A stretch of DNA of 64,000 bases from Furcasterigmium furcatum (Eukaryota > Ascomycota > Sordariomycetes > Glomerellales > Plectosphaerellaceae), in the NCBI GenBank assembly GCA_001599815.1, contig BCIA01000002.1, positions 5,181,626-5,245,625 of the forward strand, given 5' to 3'. Every line of letters starts with the position of its first letter. The stretch's first letter is position 1. This document shows, in pieces, positions 43,395 through 54,404 of this stretch. The position numbers and the translations under genes were made by a program. The notes under the pieces were generated by a model that saw nothing but the letters and a program-made list of their open reading frames with translations, did no database searches and was not told the DNA's origin.

Positions 43395-45230
43395 CTCAGT
43401 AGACTGGTGATGTTAGGGTGAGGTCTTGATGATGCAAAGGGGGAATTTATCCTGAGATGGGAAGGTATTGGAAGTGAATAACAAACAGGACGGACTGACC
43501 TTGGGATGGAAAGGGGAATCAGATGAGAGTTTTCCGATGCAAGGTGATGCGATGGAATCGCGATGCGACGTGGCGAAGAGACCGACGAGGGCAAGACCGA
43601 CGAGGGCAATCGTAAGGATGAGGATGAGTATTCACTCAAGGTCGAAACAAAAGTCTGCGGTTGGGGTCGAGAGAGACTTGGGAGTCGGTTGACGCGCCGG
43701 GCGTTTCGTCCCAGCGAGAGACGCGAAAGAGGCTATGGATGTCAACGGCTTAATCTGATCGAGGCTCTCCAGGAACCGCGGGAACAGAAACCAGAATGGG
43801 TGTAGAAGACAAGAGCCTGGATCATACGCAGTACGATGCAGGGAGGTAAAGGATAAGAGGGAGAGATTCTGGATCTCGAAGCTGAAGTTGTGAAGAATCC
43901 AGGTCGGGGTGTGGGTGGGTGGGAGGTTTTGAAGGAGGAAGCGTGGGAGTTGGTTATGAAGAACGGAGAGAGGTGGTGAAGGAATCAGGCGGAGGGGGAA
44001 AGTTGTTTTGGCAGATGCCTCCTTGCCTGCGGCTGCTAGAAAATACCGGCAAGAGCGAAGACTCTCTCTGTTACCAAGCTCGGCATGCGTCCTCAGGCTA
44101 CCTTATTGCGCGGTGAATTAGGGGGGCAAGTGTTGATGCCGGGCTCAGTACAGAAGCCTGAGGTGCCGGTGTATGGCTAAGTCTCGAGAGGCCGGCACCC
44201 TCGGCGGTTTTCAAGGGGAATCCTGAGTCGATGCAGGTCCATGTAGTCGACATGTCAGTATGCAGGACCTGAAGGGTCTTTGTAGCGCACTCAAAGGCTG
44301 TTTAGGTACTCTTTATGCGAGAGAGGCCTTTGCCTGGTCAGCCTGGAGTCTCATGTGTCGAGGTGCACCTTTATCAGGCACAGGGCCTTTCAAGGCACCG
44401 ATTTATGATATGCAGTTGAAAGCACGCCCATGATGTCGTGTCCGCTGAGCGTCTCAGAATTTACCTTTCCCAGAATGTCCCGGCGACAATCAAGAAGTGC
44501 TGTGCGCTGTTGAAGATGATCAATCATTAGTGATCATGATGGCTGCCACCTGAAGAATGCTCAGCGTGCAAGCCCCGGATCGCTCGCGGCTGATAGAACT
44601 TGCTTTGAAGTGGTCAAGGCCGAGCTCGACCAATGACCCAGATCGAGCAATGGGAGGAGAATATGGTCTGTTGATTATGACTGAATGCTTTGTCTCGATT
44701 CTGAGGCCCTGCAAGGGGCTTGGTACCTACCAATGGAACTTCTAACTGCCGTTTGCTGCTATATCCAACGATACTGACGTGGTGAAGTGACCAGTCTCCA
44801 GGATCCCAACACGTAGGAATATTGGATATTGGAGCGTAATGATAGAAATGAGGTCAGTTGCCAGAGGCCGAAGGCACTGAGACGACGGGAGGCTTCGAGC
44901 GAGGATGGAAAGGACAAGCATAGGAAAGCCCAGTGGGCAACCACGGAGATATAGGAAACTTCGAGCTGCAGCCTTTTCGGAGCTTGATGTCGAGAAATTG
45001 CCTCCGACGAATCCACAGAGATTCCAGGTAAGATCCAGGCACGGGAAAGAAGAGAGGTACCGAGGAATATCGACTTCTGACCTCGGACGTCAGGCAATTA
45101 GTGATGGAAGATCAAGAGATGTTTTCGAGTTCATTTCGCCAGGTACCAGACTCGTGGAGGGGAATCAGAGATAATGTACAGAGGGATGTGCGTAGACGTC
45201 CCAAAATTCACATTCAACAAGACACGGCCC
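43395..45230. other. Intergenic, no gene seen
   Basis: 1.8 kb between two minus-strand genes. The left part (to about 44000) is purine-rich and probably leader/promoter of the RRM gene. There are no motif-bearing ORFs. Confidence 0.5.
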
Positions 45231-45767
45231 TTACTTGGACTTGTTCAGGGCATCGAGCAGCTTAAGAATCTCCGACTCGCTGCCGTTGGCAACGGCCCTG
45301 CCATTGTTCCAGTCCACCACCTGCCGCTGTCAGTTGGCGTGCCCGAGCAAGACGAAAACAGCGGTGTACGTACCACAGGCCTCTGGAAGCTGTTGCTGTC
45401 GTGGACGAACTTCCTCAGAGCATCCTTCTCGTTTGTAGCTCCGGCAATGATGCTGGAGACCTTGCTGGGACCGACGTAGTCCAGGATGGTCTTGACCTGG
45501 TCGGGGGTGGGGGGGTCTTCGGTGATGTTGAGCTCGAACTCTTCCGGCCGCTTGGGGTTCGTCTGGGCGGTATGGTCGCTGGCCTGGTCCTCGGTGGCCC
45601 CGGTGGCAGAGTTGGCGGAGACCTGCTTGAGAAGTGTCGCTGCCCTCGTCGATGCGGGGGAGCCGACCTTGTGGAAGAGGGTCACGATATCGAGGGTCTT
45701 GTGCTGTTGGGTGTGAGCAATTGAAGTCCGAGGGCTGAGGTATCGCATTACTTACCATGCGGAACAT
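45231..45767 (-). CDS. FMP46: FMP46-type putative mitochondrial redox protein (DUF1687)
   Basis: Exons 45767..45756 (only 12 nt, MFRM), 45703..45374 and 45320..45231; 143 aa. Introns are 52 and 53 nt. The protein reads HKTLDIVTLFHKVGSPASTR, then a Glu/Asp-rich middle with FELNITEDPPTPDQVKTIL, and after the last junction VVDWNNGRAV and ESEILKLLDAL. This matches the fungal Fmp46 family, a thioredoxin-like fold detected in mitochondria with no defined substrate. No CxxC is present, so catalytic redox activity is doubtful; in several family members only one cysteine remains and here none is obvious. Confidence 0.85.
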
Positions 45768-46690
45768 CTTGGCGGGTTGTCTTGGAGATTGCGAGGCTGA
45801 ATTGGAGGTAATACTGGGTGGGATGATTGTGACGGAGGTTCTTGAAGCTCGGTTGAAGTTGAGGGTGGAGCTCTCGGTAGCTCTGGATGCAGTGCTTTTG
45901 GGGGGATTACATCATCCCCAGCTCCCCTGTGGCGCTTCTGCCTTCAAATTATGGGACCGAGGCCAAACGTTCCAGCCGCTCCAGAAGCTCCGGCGACCTC
46001 CATGCACCATCAGATCACTCGATATCTGCGATCGCCGGTGCGATGGGTCATTAATGCAGATTGGCAGAGCCGTGGTTCGGGAACCCTCGAGGCCCTTGAG
46101 CCACCATGTCACTCATCACTGTCCTGGGTGCAAGGGCCCATGATCTGCATCGGCAGTTCCGCTGAGGCGCGAAGCGACAACTCCAAGGATCTCAGACTTC
46201 ACCGACGCAAAGATGTCTACATTCGAACTGTCGGGACCGACTTGCGGTCTTCCAAAGCGCAATCTCTTCGCAGCTTTGCCGCTCACACCATTCTCACCTC
46301 CGTCGCATCTTCATCATATCCGCGATCTGGCACAAGTGTGTCTCCAGACGTCTCCACGTACCACCCGCACTGATGTATCCATGACGTAGCTAAGCGGCGT
46401 CTTTCAGTTTGCAAGTGCCCAAAAAAGTCTTTCTCGTCGATGATACTAGTACACTCATATGGGAGACATGACTTTAAACATGACGTGTTATGGAGTAGAA
46501 TGTGGAGAGGCGGCCCTTGTAGATATACTGTACGTCACTCATTGTGGCGGCTCCCCGGAGTCTTATATAAATCATATGAGTTGGGAGAGTCCCCGATTCG
46601 AAAGAACTGCACCAGCAAAGACCCGACCAACACAGGATTCTCATCACTCATCACTCATCATTCACCAACACCAAACTCAAATCAGCAACC
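45768..46690. other. Divergent promoter region, FMP46 and small hydrophilic protein
   Basis: 0.92 kb with no gene. A TATA box lies near its right end. Confidence 0.5.
46564..46570 (+). promoter_or_regulatory. TATA-box candidate
   Basis: TATATAA, 121 nt upstream of the ATG at 46691. It is the clearest TATA element in the window, suggesting an inducible gene. Confidence 0.6.
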
Positions 46691-47194
46691 ATGTCTGGAT
46701 ATTCCAACGTCGGAAACAGGGGTGTCTACGAGGCCGGAGATCAGAGGAACCCCAAGGTGTCCGAGGTCGACCAGCGCGAGAAGTTCCACGAGAGCAGCGT
46801 TCCCAATGTCCACAACAAGCTTGATTCCAGTAAGAAACCCAGTCAGCCCAGATCAAGAGACCTTTGATGGCTAACAAGATTCCAGAGGACGAGCGAAGCA
46901 TTGCCAACAGACTCGCGGCTGAGGAGGTAAGTCATCTCGCGCCGTCACGTCCCAAGCACCGCCATCCTAACCCTGCGCAGAGAAGAGGCGAGACCCCCGA
47001 TGACCCAGAGACCAAGGCGTTGAAGCAGGACCCCACCAAGCCGGTGAGTGAAGGTCAAGCCAACCCATCGGATCGTAGACTGACGAACCTCCCAGGCCAA
47101 GCTCCACGGCAACGAGCCCTCCAAAGGCGCCAAGATTGATGCCGAGATCCAGGCAGAAGAGGAGGCAGAGCTGAAGCGTCTCGGCAAGAAGTAG
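46691..47194 (+). CDS. Small hydrophilic protein, four exons, family not recognised
   Basis: Exons 46691..46829, 46886..46926, 46981..47043 and 47096..47194; 113 aa, with all junctions frame-consistent. Introns are 52-56 nt. The protein is highly charged and lacks hydrophobic segments or cysteines: MSGYSNVGNRGVYEAGD, a Lys/Glu/His-rich middle, ERSIANRLAAEE, then DPTKPAKLHGNEPSKGAK and a Glu/Ala/Lys helix ending LKRLGKK. The composition resembles hydrophilins and stress-responsive small proteins of filamentous fungi. Together with the TATA box this suggests induction by stress or development, but that is inference. I do not recognise a named family. Confidence 0.85.
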
Positions 47195-48154
47195 AAGATA
47201 TGGTGAACGAGAGGAATTGTACAACTTTGTGGGTAATCGGCGTTGAACTGGACGGGAATCAGATGTAAGAGTAGACGGCGAGGATAATTGAATGTTTCTC
47301 GACACAGAGACTGGTCTCCGTTCTGTAAAAGACGGCTGCGAGCGACGACGTGGTGACTAGGAGCTTCACAGCAGGCAACATTGACGGGGTCATGATAAGG
47401 ACAAGTATATTGTTGATGTTGATATAGACCTCGGGACACCTCCAACACTCATTCGGACCACCCAAATTGCCATCTCAACACGGAGAGTCGCTGCGATAGT
47501 AGTCAGCCACTGCCAGCTACAGCAAACGCAGACATGATGCAAGAGGTAAATAAAAAGACACGTTCAGAATATGTAAGAATTGAATATCACCTATTCACTC
47601 GATTTAGCCACTCCGGCGAAAGAGGGCCATCGTGTGGAATCAATCGCAAATTACCTCATCCTTGTGTGATGCAAACAGCGGGAAAGAAATACTCTGTAAC
47701 GTACCTTGGGGTTGGGGTCTTCCGCCAGCCGGGTTGCCAGCTTCCGTGCATCAGGAAGAGCCCGAGGCTGGCGGAAGACGGTGTCGTGAAGAACGATGAA
47801 GGAGTGAGGGAAGCTTGCAGAGCTCCTCGAAATTGGAGTTTTAGCTGCAGGCCAAAGTGGAGACCTGTTCCAATTGGGCGGTCGTCCCGGGGTTCTGCCG
47901 GGCGGGACCCGCGTCGAATTTTTTTCTTCCAGATTGTGCCTTTTCGCCCTACCTCTAGGGCACACAGTGGAGAAGCGTCTCTTACCCTCGCTTCGCAACT
48001 TGGAGACTCCCGTCAATCTACCACCCAACGACAACCAACGACATTTGATCGCGACTTCCCTTCCGGTAAGCAATACCTCGACGGCCCCCGGAGACGATCA
48101 ACTCTCGCGAACTTCCACATTCTGACACGCCAATTTCTCCAGATCGACAACAAA
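47195..48154. other. Intergenic, includes RPL14 promoter and leader
   Basis: 0.96 kb with no gene. A 5'-UTR intron lies at its right end. Confidence 0.5.
48066..48142 (+). other. Probable 5'-UTR intron of RPL14
   Basis: Donor GTAAGC, branch TTCTGACAC and acceptor CTCCAG, 12 bases before ATG 48155. Confidence 0.65.
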
Positions 48155-48692
48155 ATGGGTGACGCAACCATCGAGGGATCCCAGTGGCGCCTGGTCGAGG
48201 TCGGCCGCGTCGTCCTCATTGAGGGCAACCACCCCTTCGCCGGCCGCCTTGCGACCATCGTCGAGATCATCGACCACAAGCGCGTATGTTGAGCCCGAGT
48301 GCGAGAGTTGCAGTGCAGACTGCAGCCCGCAGACCGCAGACAAGAGAGCAGCTGGTTAACATGTGTGCGACGAACAGGTTCTGGTCGATGGCCCCTCCGA
48401 CGACGCCACGCTCGCCGTCCCCCGCCAGTCTCTGCCCCTTTCTCACGCCCTCCTCTCTTCCCTCGTCATCGAGCAGCTCCCCCGCGGCGCTCGCTCCGGC
48501 ACCGTCAAGAAGGCCTGGGCCAAGTCCGAGATCGACCAGAAGTGGAAGGAGACCAGCTGGTACAAGCGCAGGACTCAGATCGAGAGGAGGAAGAACCTGA
48601 CCGACTTCGACCGCTTCAAGGTCCTGCGCCTCAAGAAGCAGCGCCGCTTCGAGCAGCGCAAGGAGCTGGCCAAGATCAAGGCCTCGGCATAA
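48155..48692 (+). CDS. RPL14: 60S ribosomal protein L14 (eL14)
   Basis: Exons 48155..48283 and 48378..48692; 147 aa, intron 94 nt. Exon 1 gives the KOW-containing start ([33 protein letters not shown]); exon 2 continues VLVDGP and the conserved [37 protein letters not shown]. Length and order match fungal eL14, a cytosolic large-subunit protein. A 5'-UTR intron is predicted directly upstream. Confidence 0.96.
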
Positions 48693-49360
48693 ATCGACTC
48701 GCACGCACCGACCGACTATCTGAGGGCGGACGTCTAGACGAGCGGCAACGCGGGGAGGATCAGGGGACGATGCATCGAGGATGGGCCTGGTTTGCTTTGG
48801 AGCGTGGAACGGCATGGAAACCTGGACTGGTCTGCATCCATCGCGGCATTCGGTTTGCCGCGTTTCTCTTTGGCACCGTACGGGAAAGGCTGTATGTCAC
48901 ATCATAAAAGATGACCGGCGTCGATACGGAAAATCAAAGACAAATGAAATTCATGGCACACACGAGAGGCACGAGGCGAGGGCGGTTTGGGGAGGCGGAT
49001 GTTCCGGGTGATCTCGAACTGCAGACCCAATGATACCCGCATTCTTGACATGACTTGATGGCAGACGTTTGAATGTGGACATGGAGCATTGAATCTTGGT
49101 CAACTTGATACTCACTCTTGGGGCACAGGGATGTTTAGTGTGGGCAGCCGCGGACTGATGCGAAAGACGTCCCTCTCACATCTCCTCATCTCACACATTG
49201 AAATGGGACTCGATGATGCGCATGCCCTCTCTCTGAGGAACAAGTGAATTAATTGGAGTTGGCCTCAGCCATACTCAGTGATGCCGTCCCAGCATTCGTT
49301 GCTGCCAAACTCAGTGGTGAAGTGATGGAGGTCAGTGGGTCCTCGGATGAAATCCCCCCC

Positions 49361-49368
49361 TCACGTGA
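49361..49368. promoter_or_regulatory. TCACGTGA element upstream of NAC-alpha
   Basis: A perfect palindrome, 296 bp before the ATG. The same 8-mer occurs in the RPL24/Tad1 and Mim2/eIF2-beta promoters. Confidence 0.55.
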
Positions 49369-49469
49369 CGGGGACGAAGCAAAGCGCACCGAATTTCTCT
49401 CCTAATCAACCTCAACCGACGTAACAATCCAACGTATCGAAGGGCTGCGAAACCGAGTACACATTCTCA

Positions 49470-49654
49470 GTAAGTCAATCCCGTGACGTATTGGCAGATT
49501 GTCATTCTGTCCCCCCGATTCCCGCATTCCGCGCGATCCCACGATTTTGGAGCAATTCTGTGCACCAAAAATCGACAAATTGCCCATCGGAGCTCGCTGG
49601 CACCCTGAACGCCGAGATCGCGAGGCTGACTTGGAATTTTACAACCACCCGCAG
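49470..49654 (+). other. Probable 5'-UTR intron of NAC-alpha
   Basis: Donor GTAAGT, branch GGCTGAC and acceptor CCGCAG, nine bases before ATG 49664. Confidence 0.55.
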
Positions 49655-49663
49655 ACCGCAAAG

Positions 49664-50402
49664 ATGGCCAACCCCCGCGTCGAAGAGCTCCCCGATGAGG
49701 AGCCCAAGAAGACTCAGGTCGAGGAGGTCGAGAGCGAGAGCGACGAGGACGTTGAGGAGGTCGAGGGCGACGACGAGGGCCTCCCCGCCGGCAGCTCCGC
49801 CACCGTCGTCCAGTCCCGCAACGAGAAGAAGGCACGCAAGCTCCTCGAGAAGGTCAACCTGACCCGCATCCCGGGCATCACCCGCGTCACCCTCCGCCGC
49901 CCTAAGAACGTACGTTGCGCCCCGTCCGATCAGCTCTGCGAGGTGCCCGCCTGTTAACGACCCGCCTAGATCCTGTTCGTCATCAACAACCCCGAGGTCT
50001 ACAAGTCCCCCAACAGCAACACCTACATGTGAGTTGGAGCCCTGCGCATTGGATGGAGTAGATCAGCGCGCTGACCCGTGTTCCAGCGTCTTCGGTGAGG
50101 CCAAGATCGAGGACCTGAACGCCTCCGCCCAGGCCGCCGCTGCCCAGCAGCTCGCCGCCGGAGGCGCTGCCGACCACGACCACGCCGGCCACAGCCACGG
50201 CGAGCCCAAGGCCGCCGGCTCCGCTGACGCCAAGAAGGAAGAGGAGGAGGATGACGGCGAGGAGGTCGATGCTACCGGTGTCGAGGATAAGGATATCGAG
50301 CTGGTCATGACCCAGGCCAACGTCAGCCGGAACAAGGCAGTCAAAGCTCTAAAGGAGAACGATAACGACATCGTCAACTCCATCATGGCGCTGAGTATCT
50401 AG
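49664..50402 (+). CDS. EGD2: Nascent polypeptide-associated complex subunit alpha
   Basis: Exons 49664..49909, 49970..50028 and 50087..50402; 206 aa. Introns are 60 and 58 nt. After an acidic N terminus comes the NAC domain: [23 protein letters not shown], then VTLRRPKN across the first junction into [20 protein letters not shown] and [11 protein letters not shown] His/Ala/Glu-rich linker follows. The C-terminal UBA domain ([24 protein letters not shown]) is intact. The protein pairs with NAC-beta, encoded about 21 kb upstream, to shield nascent chains at the ribosome exit. Confidence 0.96.
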
Positions 50403-50923
50403 AGTCGCTTCTCTACCCGAGGGGCATCGACACGGATGGTTGCAGGCTTGCAAATTCACACGACAGGCAGCGCCAAGGGACGTATGTGGAAAAATTAAAT
50501 CGGGCTCATAATAAGCCTTTGATATTCCAGGGAGTTTGAAGGAATTAAAAAAAGTTCATTCTTCTGGGACAAATATGAGGCTGCGACCAGCAGCCAGCCG
50601 CTTTAGCGACGTGATGCGGACATGTGATGATGCGCGACGGCATGACCTCGACCTCGACCTCGCCAGCAATGGCCAGGAAGCAGGTTCAACCAAATTGTAT
50701 CATTTACAGATGTATGTATCTCAAGCTTCATTCCGTCGTGTACTTTGATCTTGGCAGATGCCTTTGGACCGGAATGTACAGTTGAGGGAAGGGTCATGTG
50801 ATTAGTCATGTGACCACGAATCTCCGGATCTTTCCCGCTTCTTCGGCAAAGTCATCCCAGGAACCTCAACGATCGCGGCAATCCACCTCTTCACTCCTCC
50901 GAACCACCAACAAATCGTTCAAG
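50403..50923. other. Intergenic; ATP7 promoter
   Basis: 521 bp with two TCATGTGA copies near the right end. No gene is seen. Confidence 0.5.
50794..50813. promoter_or_regulatory. Two tandem TCATGTGA elements upstream of ATP7
   Basis: Exact copies at 50794-50801 and 50806-50813, 111-130 bp before the ATG. They differ by one base from the TCACGTGA of other promoters in the window. Confidence 0.55.
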
Positions 50924-51702
50924 ATGGCCGCAGTAAGTGTCCCCGGTTGCTTCAGCCGTCAATTGATGTCCGGAGATGCTTCACACCGGGCACCGACGTC
51001 AATTGGCGACGCGGTCGCGCAGATGAGGACGCTGAGCTAATTTCTCCTTCCACCCGTGCAGCGAAGCGCAGCGCTCAAGCTCGACTGGGCCAAGGTCACC
51101 ACCTCCCTCAACCTGAGGGGACAGACCGTCGCCTCCCTCCAGGCCTTCAAGAAGCGCAACGAGGACGCCCGCCGCAAGGTCCTGGCCCTCAAGGAGCTCC
51201 CCACGGCCGTCGACTTCGCCCACTACCGCTCGAGCCTCAAGAACCAGGCCGTCATCGACGAGATCGAGAAGCGCTTCGCCGCCTTCAAGCCCTCCACCTA
51301 CGACGTCACCCGCCAGATCAAGGCCATCGAGGCTTTCGAGGTCGAGGCCATCAAGAATGCCGAGACCACCAGGGAGCAGGTCGGCCTGGAGCTGAAGGAT
51401 CTCGAGAAGACCCTCACCAACATCGAGCAAGCCCGGCCATTCGAGGATCTCACCGTCGTATGTCACGCCTGGAAGATGTTGAGTTCGAAGCCGCGTCGTC
51501 CGGATAGATGGCTGACCAAGCATGCTCGCAGGACGACATCAACGCCGCCGTTCCCGAGGTCGAGAAGAAGACCGCCGAGCTCGTTGCCAAGGGCCGCTGG
51601 TCCGTTCCGGGCTACAAGGTACGATCCCCTCCCATATCTGGTGAAGTTAAGAACATACTGACCCCCCTGCAGGAGAGGTTCGGCGACCTTTCCGTTCTGT
51701 AA
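50924..51702 (+). CDS. ATP7: Mitochondrial ATP synthase subunit d
   Basis: Exons 50924..50932 (9 nt, MAA), 51062..51457, 51532..51618 and 51673..51702; 173 aa. Introns are 129, 74 and 54 nt. The sequence opens [16 protein letters not shown] and continues [43 protein letters not shown] and the final [16 protein letters not shown], as in fungal subunit d. It is a peripheral-stalk component of F1Fo ATP synthase. The tiny first coding exon is supported by the alignment of [12 protein letters not shown] with the family start. Confidence 0.95.
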
Positions 51703-52237
51703 ACACCATAATCGCGACTATTCCACGGTTCCCTTTGTGTACTCTAGCATGGTAGATAGGAGAGCGGAAGACCTGTTGGAAGGGCAATCAACCTCTATCA
51801 CTGAACCTCGAGGCCATCGTTGTCCCGTCTCGCATCGTTGTGATCCATCCGGCAGTTTTCCTGGCGACACGACACAGTCGGAGATGAATGTTGAGCCTCC
51901 ACGCAGTCTCACCAGGCGATGGCACCTGAATAGGTAAGTCTGGACAGTTTCAATTTCTCGACATCATGCCCCATGTGTGCGCACCATATATCTTCCCGTT
52001 GCTACGGAAAGGCAGGTCGGAAGGCCGGGAAGTTTGTACTCTGCAATCGGCTTCATTTTGCCGTTCCGGTTACACGGGACAATGCTGTTGGTGCAAAAAT
52101 CGACCCCGCTCCTTAGCCGCCCGTGTCGCCCAACTTAGCTGGACGGCATCTCCTCGAAGATGTTTGCGTGATATTGGTGTTTTGGCACCTGTTTCTCGCC
52201 TTCAACGACCGCCAGAGAAACCAGCACATCCGTCGTC
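51703..52237. other. Intergenic, no gene seen
   Basis: 535 bp between two plus-strand genes. It should hold the ATP7 3' UTR and the esterase promoter. Confidence 0.5.
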
Positions 52238-53242
52238 ATGAGCCGCTTCGCCAACCTCGTCATCGAGTCCCCTCCACCACTGGAACCTGAGTGGCTCCAA
52301 TGGGAGAGGGACAACTCCAAACCCCCCGTCGTGTACGCCTCCCCGGTCGAGCGACAGCCTATCTACGCGGAAGAATGCCGACAACTCCATGCCAAAATGA
52401 TGGCGCCCGGGGGCCCTTATCATGAGCTCTCACACGGCATCACTGTGGAGGAAATGTCGGTCCGGTCGTCATTGGATGACTTTGACGTCCCCATCATACA
52501 GTACAGCACGGGCTCGCCATCAACCGTGTCGCCCATTGACACGGTCGTCGTCTACTACCACGGAGGAGGCCTGTTCGTTGGCGAGGCGGACAGTGAGCAG
52601 CTCTCCTGCCGTCGAATCGTCAAGCACGTACCTGGATCGACGGTCTACTCCGTCGGATACAGACTCATGCCAGCATACCCGGCGTCCACATGCGTCTCCG
52701 ACGCACTCGATGCCTTCGAGGCCATTCGGAAGCTGGCTCCTCCCGGCGCGAAGATTGTTCTCGTCGGCTCTTCCAGCGGCGGGGAGCTTGCCGCTTTTGT
52801 TCAGCAGAGGGCTCAGGGAGGTGTCATCACCGGCACCGTCCTGCGAGGACCCGTGACCTGCAATGCGGGCAACGCGAAAGACCTTGTCCCCGAGCGGCTG
52901 AGAGCGTCACACACGAGTGCTTGTGCATCGTTCGCGACGTCGTTGGGGGGCATATTTACCATGGAGCCAGCCAGAGCTGGGCTGGAGAAGATGCCGCTCG
53001 AGTCTGAGGTTGAGGAACTCAGGGGAAAGGGGAGGACCTGGATCCAGGTCTGCACGAATGACACGCTGTACTCTGACGGAGTGTGCTACGCTATGGCGCT
53101 GGAGGAGGCGGGCGTTGAGGTGGATGTTCGGGTGGTCAGAGGGTATCCCCATACCTTCTGGCTGAAGGCGCCGGAGCTTGTCCGGGCAATCGAGACGGAG
53201 GAGGAGATGGTTGAGGGAGTCAAGTGGGTTCTGTCTCAGTGA
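52238..53242 (+). CDS. Alpha/beta-hydrolase fold-3 esterase/lipase (hormone-sensitive-lipase family)
   Basis: Single exon, 334 aa. HGGG (residues 108-111) forms the oxyanion hole, GSSSG (177-181) holds the nucleophile Ser179, and Asp275 (CTNDTLYSDG) and His305 (GYPHTFW) complete the triad. No signal peptide is seen, so it is probably cytosolic. Such enzymes hydrolyse short-chain esters or lactone-like and amide substrates; the substrate here cannot be predicted. The neighbours are housekeeping genes, so there is no biosynthetic-cluster context. Confidence 0.9.
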   Translation: MSRFANLVIESPPPLEPEWLQWERDNSKPPVVYASPVERQPIYAEECRQLHAKMMAPGGPYHELSHGITVEEMSVRSSLDDFDVPIIQYSTGSPSTVSPIDTVVVYYHGGGLFVGEADSEQLSCRRIVKHVPGSTVYSVGYRLMPAYPASTCVSDALDAFEAIRKLAPPGAKIVLVGSSSGGELAAFVQQRAQGGVITGTVLRGPVTCNAGNAKDLVPERLRASHTSACASFATSLGGIFTMEPARAGLEKMPLESEVEELRGKGRTWIQVCTNDTLYSDGVCYAMALEEAGVEVDVRVVRGYPHTFWLKAPELVRAIETEEEMVEGVKWVLSQ

Positions 53243-53558
53243 TTCCTCGCAATATCTGATCTCCATTACGAAGGCGGTTCGGTGTGGATAGTGGCCTGCG
53301 TAACTTGGGTTTGTGATCAACGAGCCTCAAAGACGTGGGCAGTGAATCACTCGCGCGGATCTGGACGTGCCATAGTTGCCATGATCTCGTTAAACCCATT
53401 AGTTGCTGAAGCAGAAACAAGCATCAAGAAACATCATTCGAGACGTGCCTTTACCTCAGGCGTAACATATGACACATAATCCTAAAACGGTATTTTTTTA
53501 TTTTTTTTATTTTTTAAAAAAGGTTTCGACCTCGGCTGGACCTGCTGCCAGTCTCTCC
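53243..53558. other. Intergenic between convergent genes, with a T/A homopolymer tract
   Basis: 316 bp. At about 53491-53521 the sequence is nearly pure T interrupted by A, then an A run. Nothing else is seen. Confidence 0.5.
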
Positions 53559-54404
53559 TTACAGATCGTGATAGCTCAAATTGTTGACTCTCGGCGGGCG
53601 GGCAAATCTGCGATACCAAAAGTCGTTCGATTGATACAGAGAGTCATACAGAGTCGGAATATGGTAGACATGGACGTTTTGCCATACCTTGCCGTCATCC
53701 TCGTCGGACTCGTTACCCCTGTCTTCCAAGTCGCTTTCGGTGGGATCATCCTGCTTTGCTTGGACGACCTGTACAAAGACTCCATGATCGAATCGAGGGG
53801 CGAGGAGCCCTTCGCCGTCCACTGCGAGGGTGGCCCGAATCTCCTGAAAATTCTGAAGAACCGTGTTGTCGACGTACAAAAAGTAACCGAATCGGGGCCA
53901 GCGGATCTGTCGCTTGAACGAGCTACGGTCAACGTGCTCCGTCAGACAGCCAGAAAGACCGACGTAGTACTCGTTGTCTGCATCGTTGAGCTCCTTGATC
54001 CACCGATCATGGACCTCTTGGACTTCTTCAACGGTGAGGCCATCCAAGTGCTGTCCATCACGAACGCACAGGTGGAACGTCTCTTTGACTTTGGCGAGCG
54101 CATCATATGACCATTCGTCGTCTTCGTCCTCCTCCTCCTCCTCCTCCTCCTCGGCATCGTCGTCGCCATCGTTGCTCTGGGTTGTTTCGTGGCTCAGTGC
54201 ACGATCTTCCTCAAATTCTTCATCCAATGATGCCTTGACTGCTCGTTGGACATATTCGATGTACTCGTCGAACAGAGCCTGGTTGTCGTTTGTGACACGG
54301 TAGACAAAGTATCCCCAAATTGGGTTGAGGCCATCCCACTGTTCAAAGGTCTGCCCATAAGCTTCGTCTAGGAGCTCGAGGTCCCACAAGATATTGTTGT
54401 ACAT
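53559..54404 (-). CDS. Unrecognised acidic fungal protein
   Basis: Single exon, 281 aa from ATG 54404 (the frame stays open to about 54443). I recognise no named family. The N-terminal part (LWDLELLDEAYGQTFEQWDGLNPIWGYFVYR) and the C-terminal part (RWPRFGYFLYVDN; APRFDHGVFVQVVQA; VYHIPTLYDSLYQ) look globular. They share an aromatic GYFVYR/GYFLYVD motif that suggests two related half-domains. Between them is a Glu/Asp run encoded by a CTC/GAG trinucleotide stretch. There is no signal peptide or membrane segment. The function is unknown. Confidence 0.75.
   Translation of the reverse strand: MYNNILWDLELLDEAYGQTFEQWDGLNPIWGYFVYRVTNDNQALFDEYIEYVQRAVKASLDEEFEEDRALSHETTQSNDGDDDAEEEEEEEEDEDDEWSYDALAKVKETFHLCVRDGQHLDGLTVEEVQEVHDRWIKELNDADNEYYVGLSGCLTEHVDRSSFKRQIRWPRFGYFLYVDNTVLQNFQEIRATLAVDGEGLLAPRFDHGVFVQVVQAKQDDPTESDLEDRGNESDEDDGKVWQNVHVYHIPTLYDSLYQSNDFWYRRFARPPRVNNLSYHDL

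Larger units (their letters stand above)
48693..49663. other. Intergenic; NAC-alpha promoter and leader
   Basis: 0.97 kb with a TCACGTGA element (49361-49368) and a probable 5'-UTR intron (49470-49654). No gene is seen. Confidence 0.5.

Noticed and set aside
41871..43421. 516-codon open frame on the plus strand
   Set aside because: Antisense to the RRM-like protein, with no recognisable motif.
46580..46620. GATTCGAAAG resembling a tRNA B box
   Set aside because: No matching arms; lies in a promoter.
51000..51523. Open frames overlapping ATP7 on both strands
   Set aside because: Shadows; ATP7 exons explain the coding signal.
53491..53523. T-run that could be a poly(A) tail of a retroelement (antisense)
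   Set aside because: No adjacent element, target-site duplication or reverse-transcriptase sequence.
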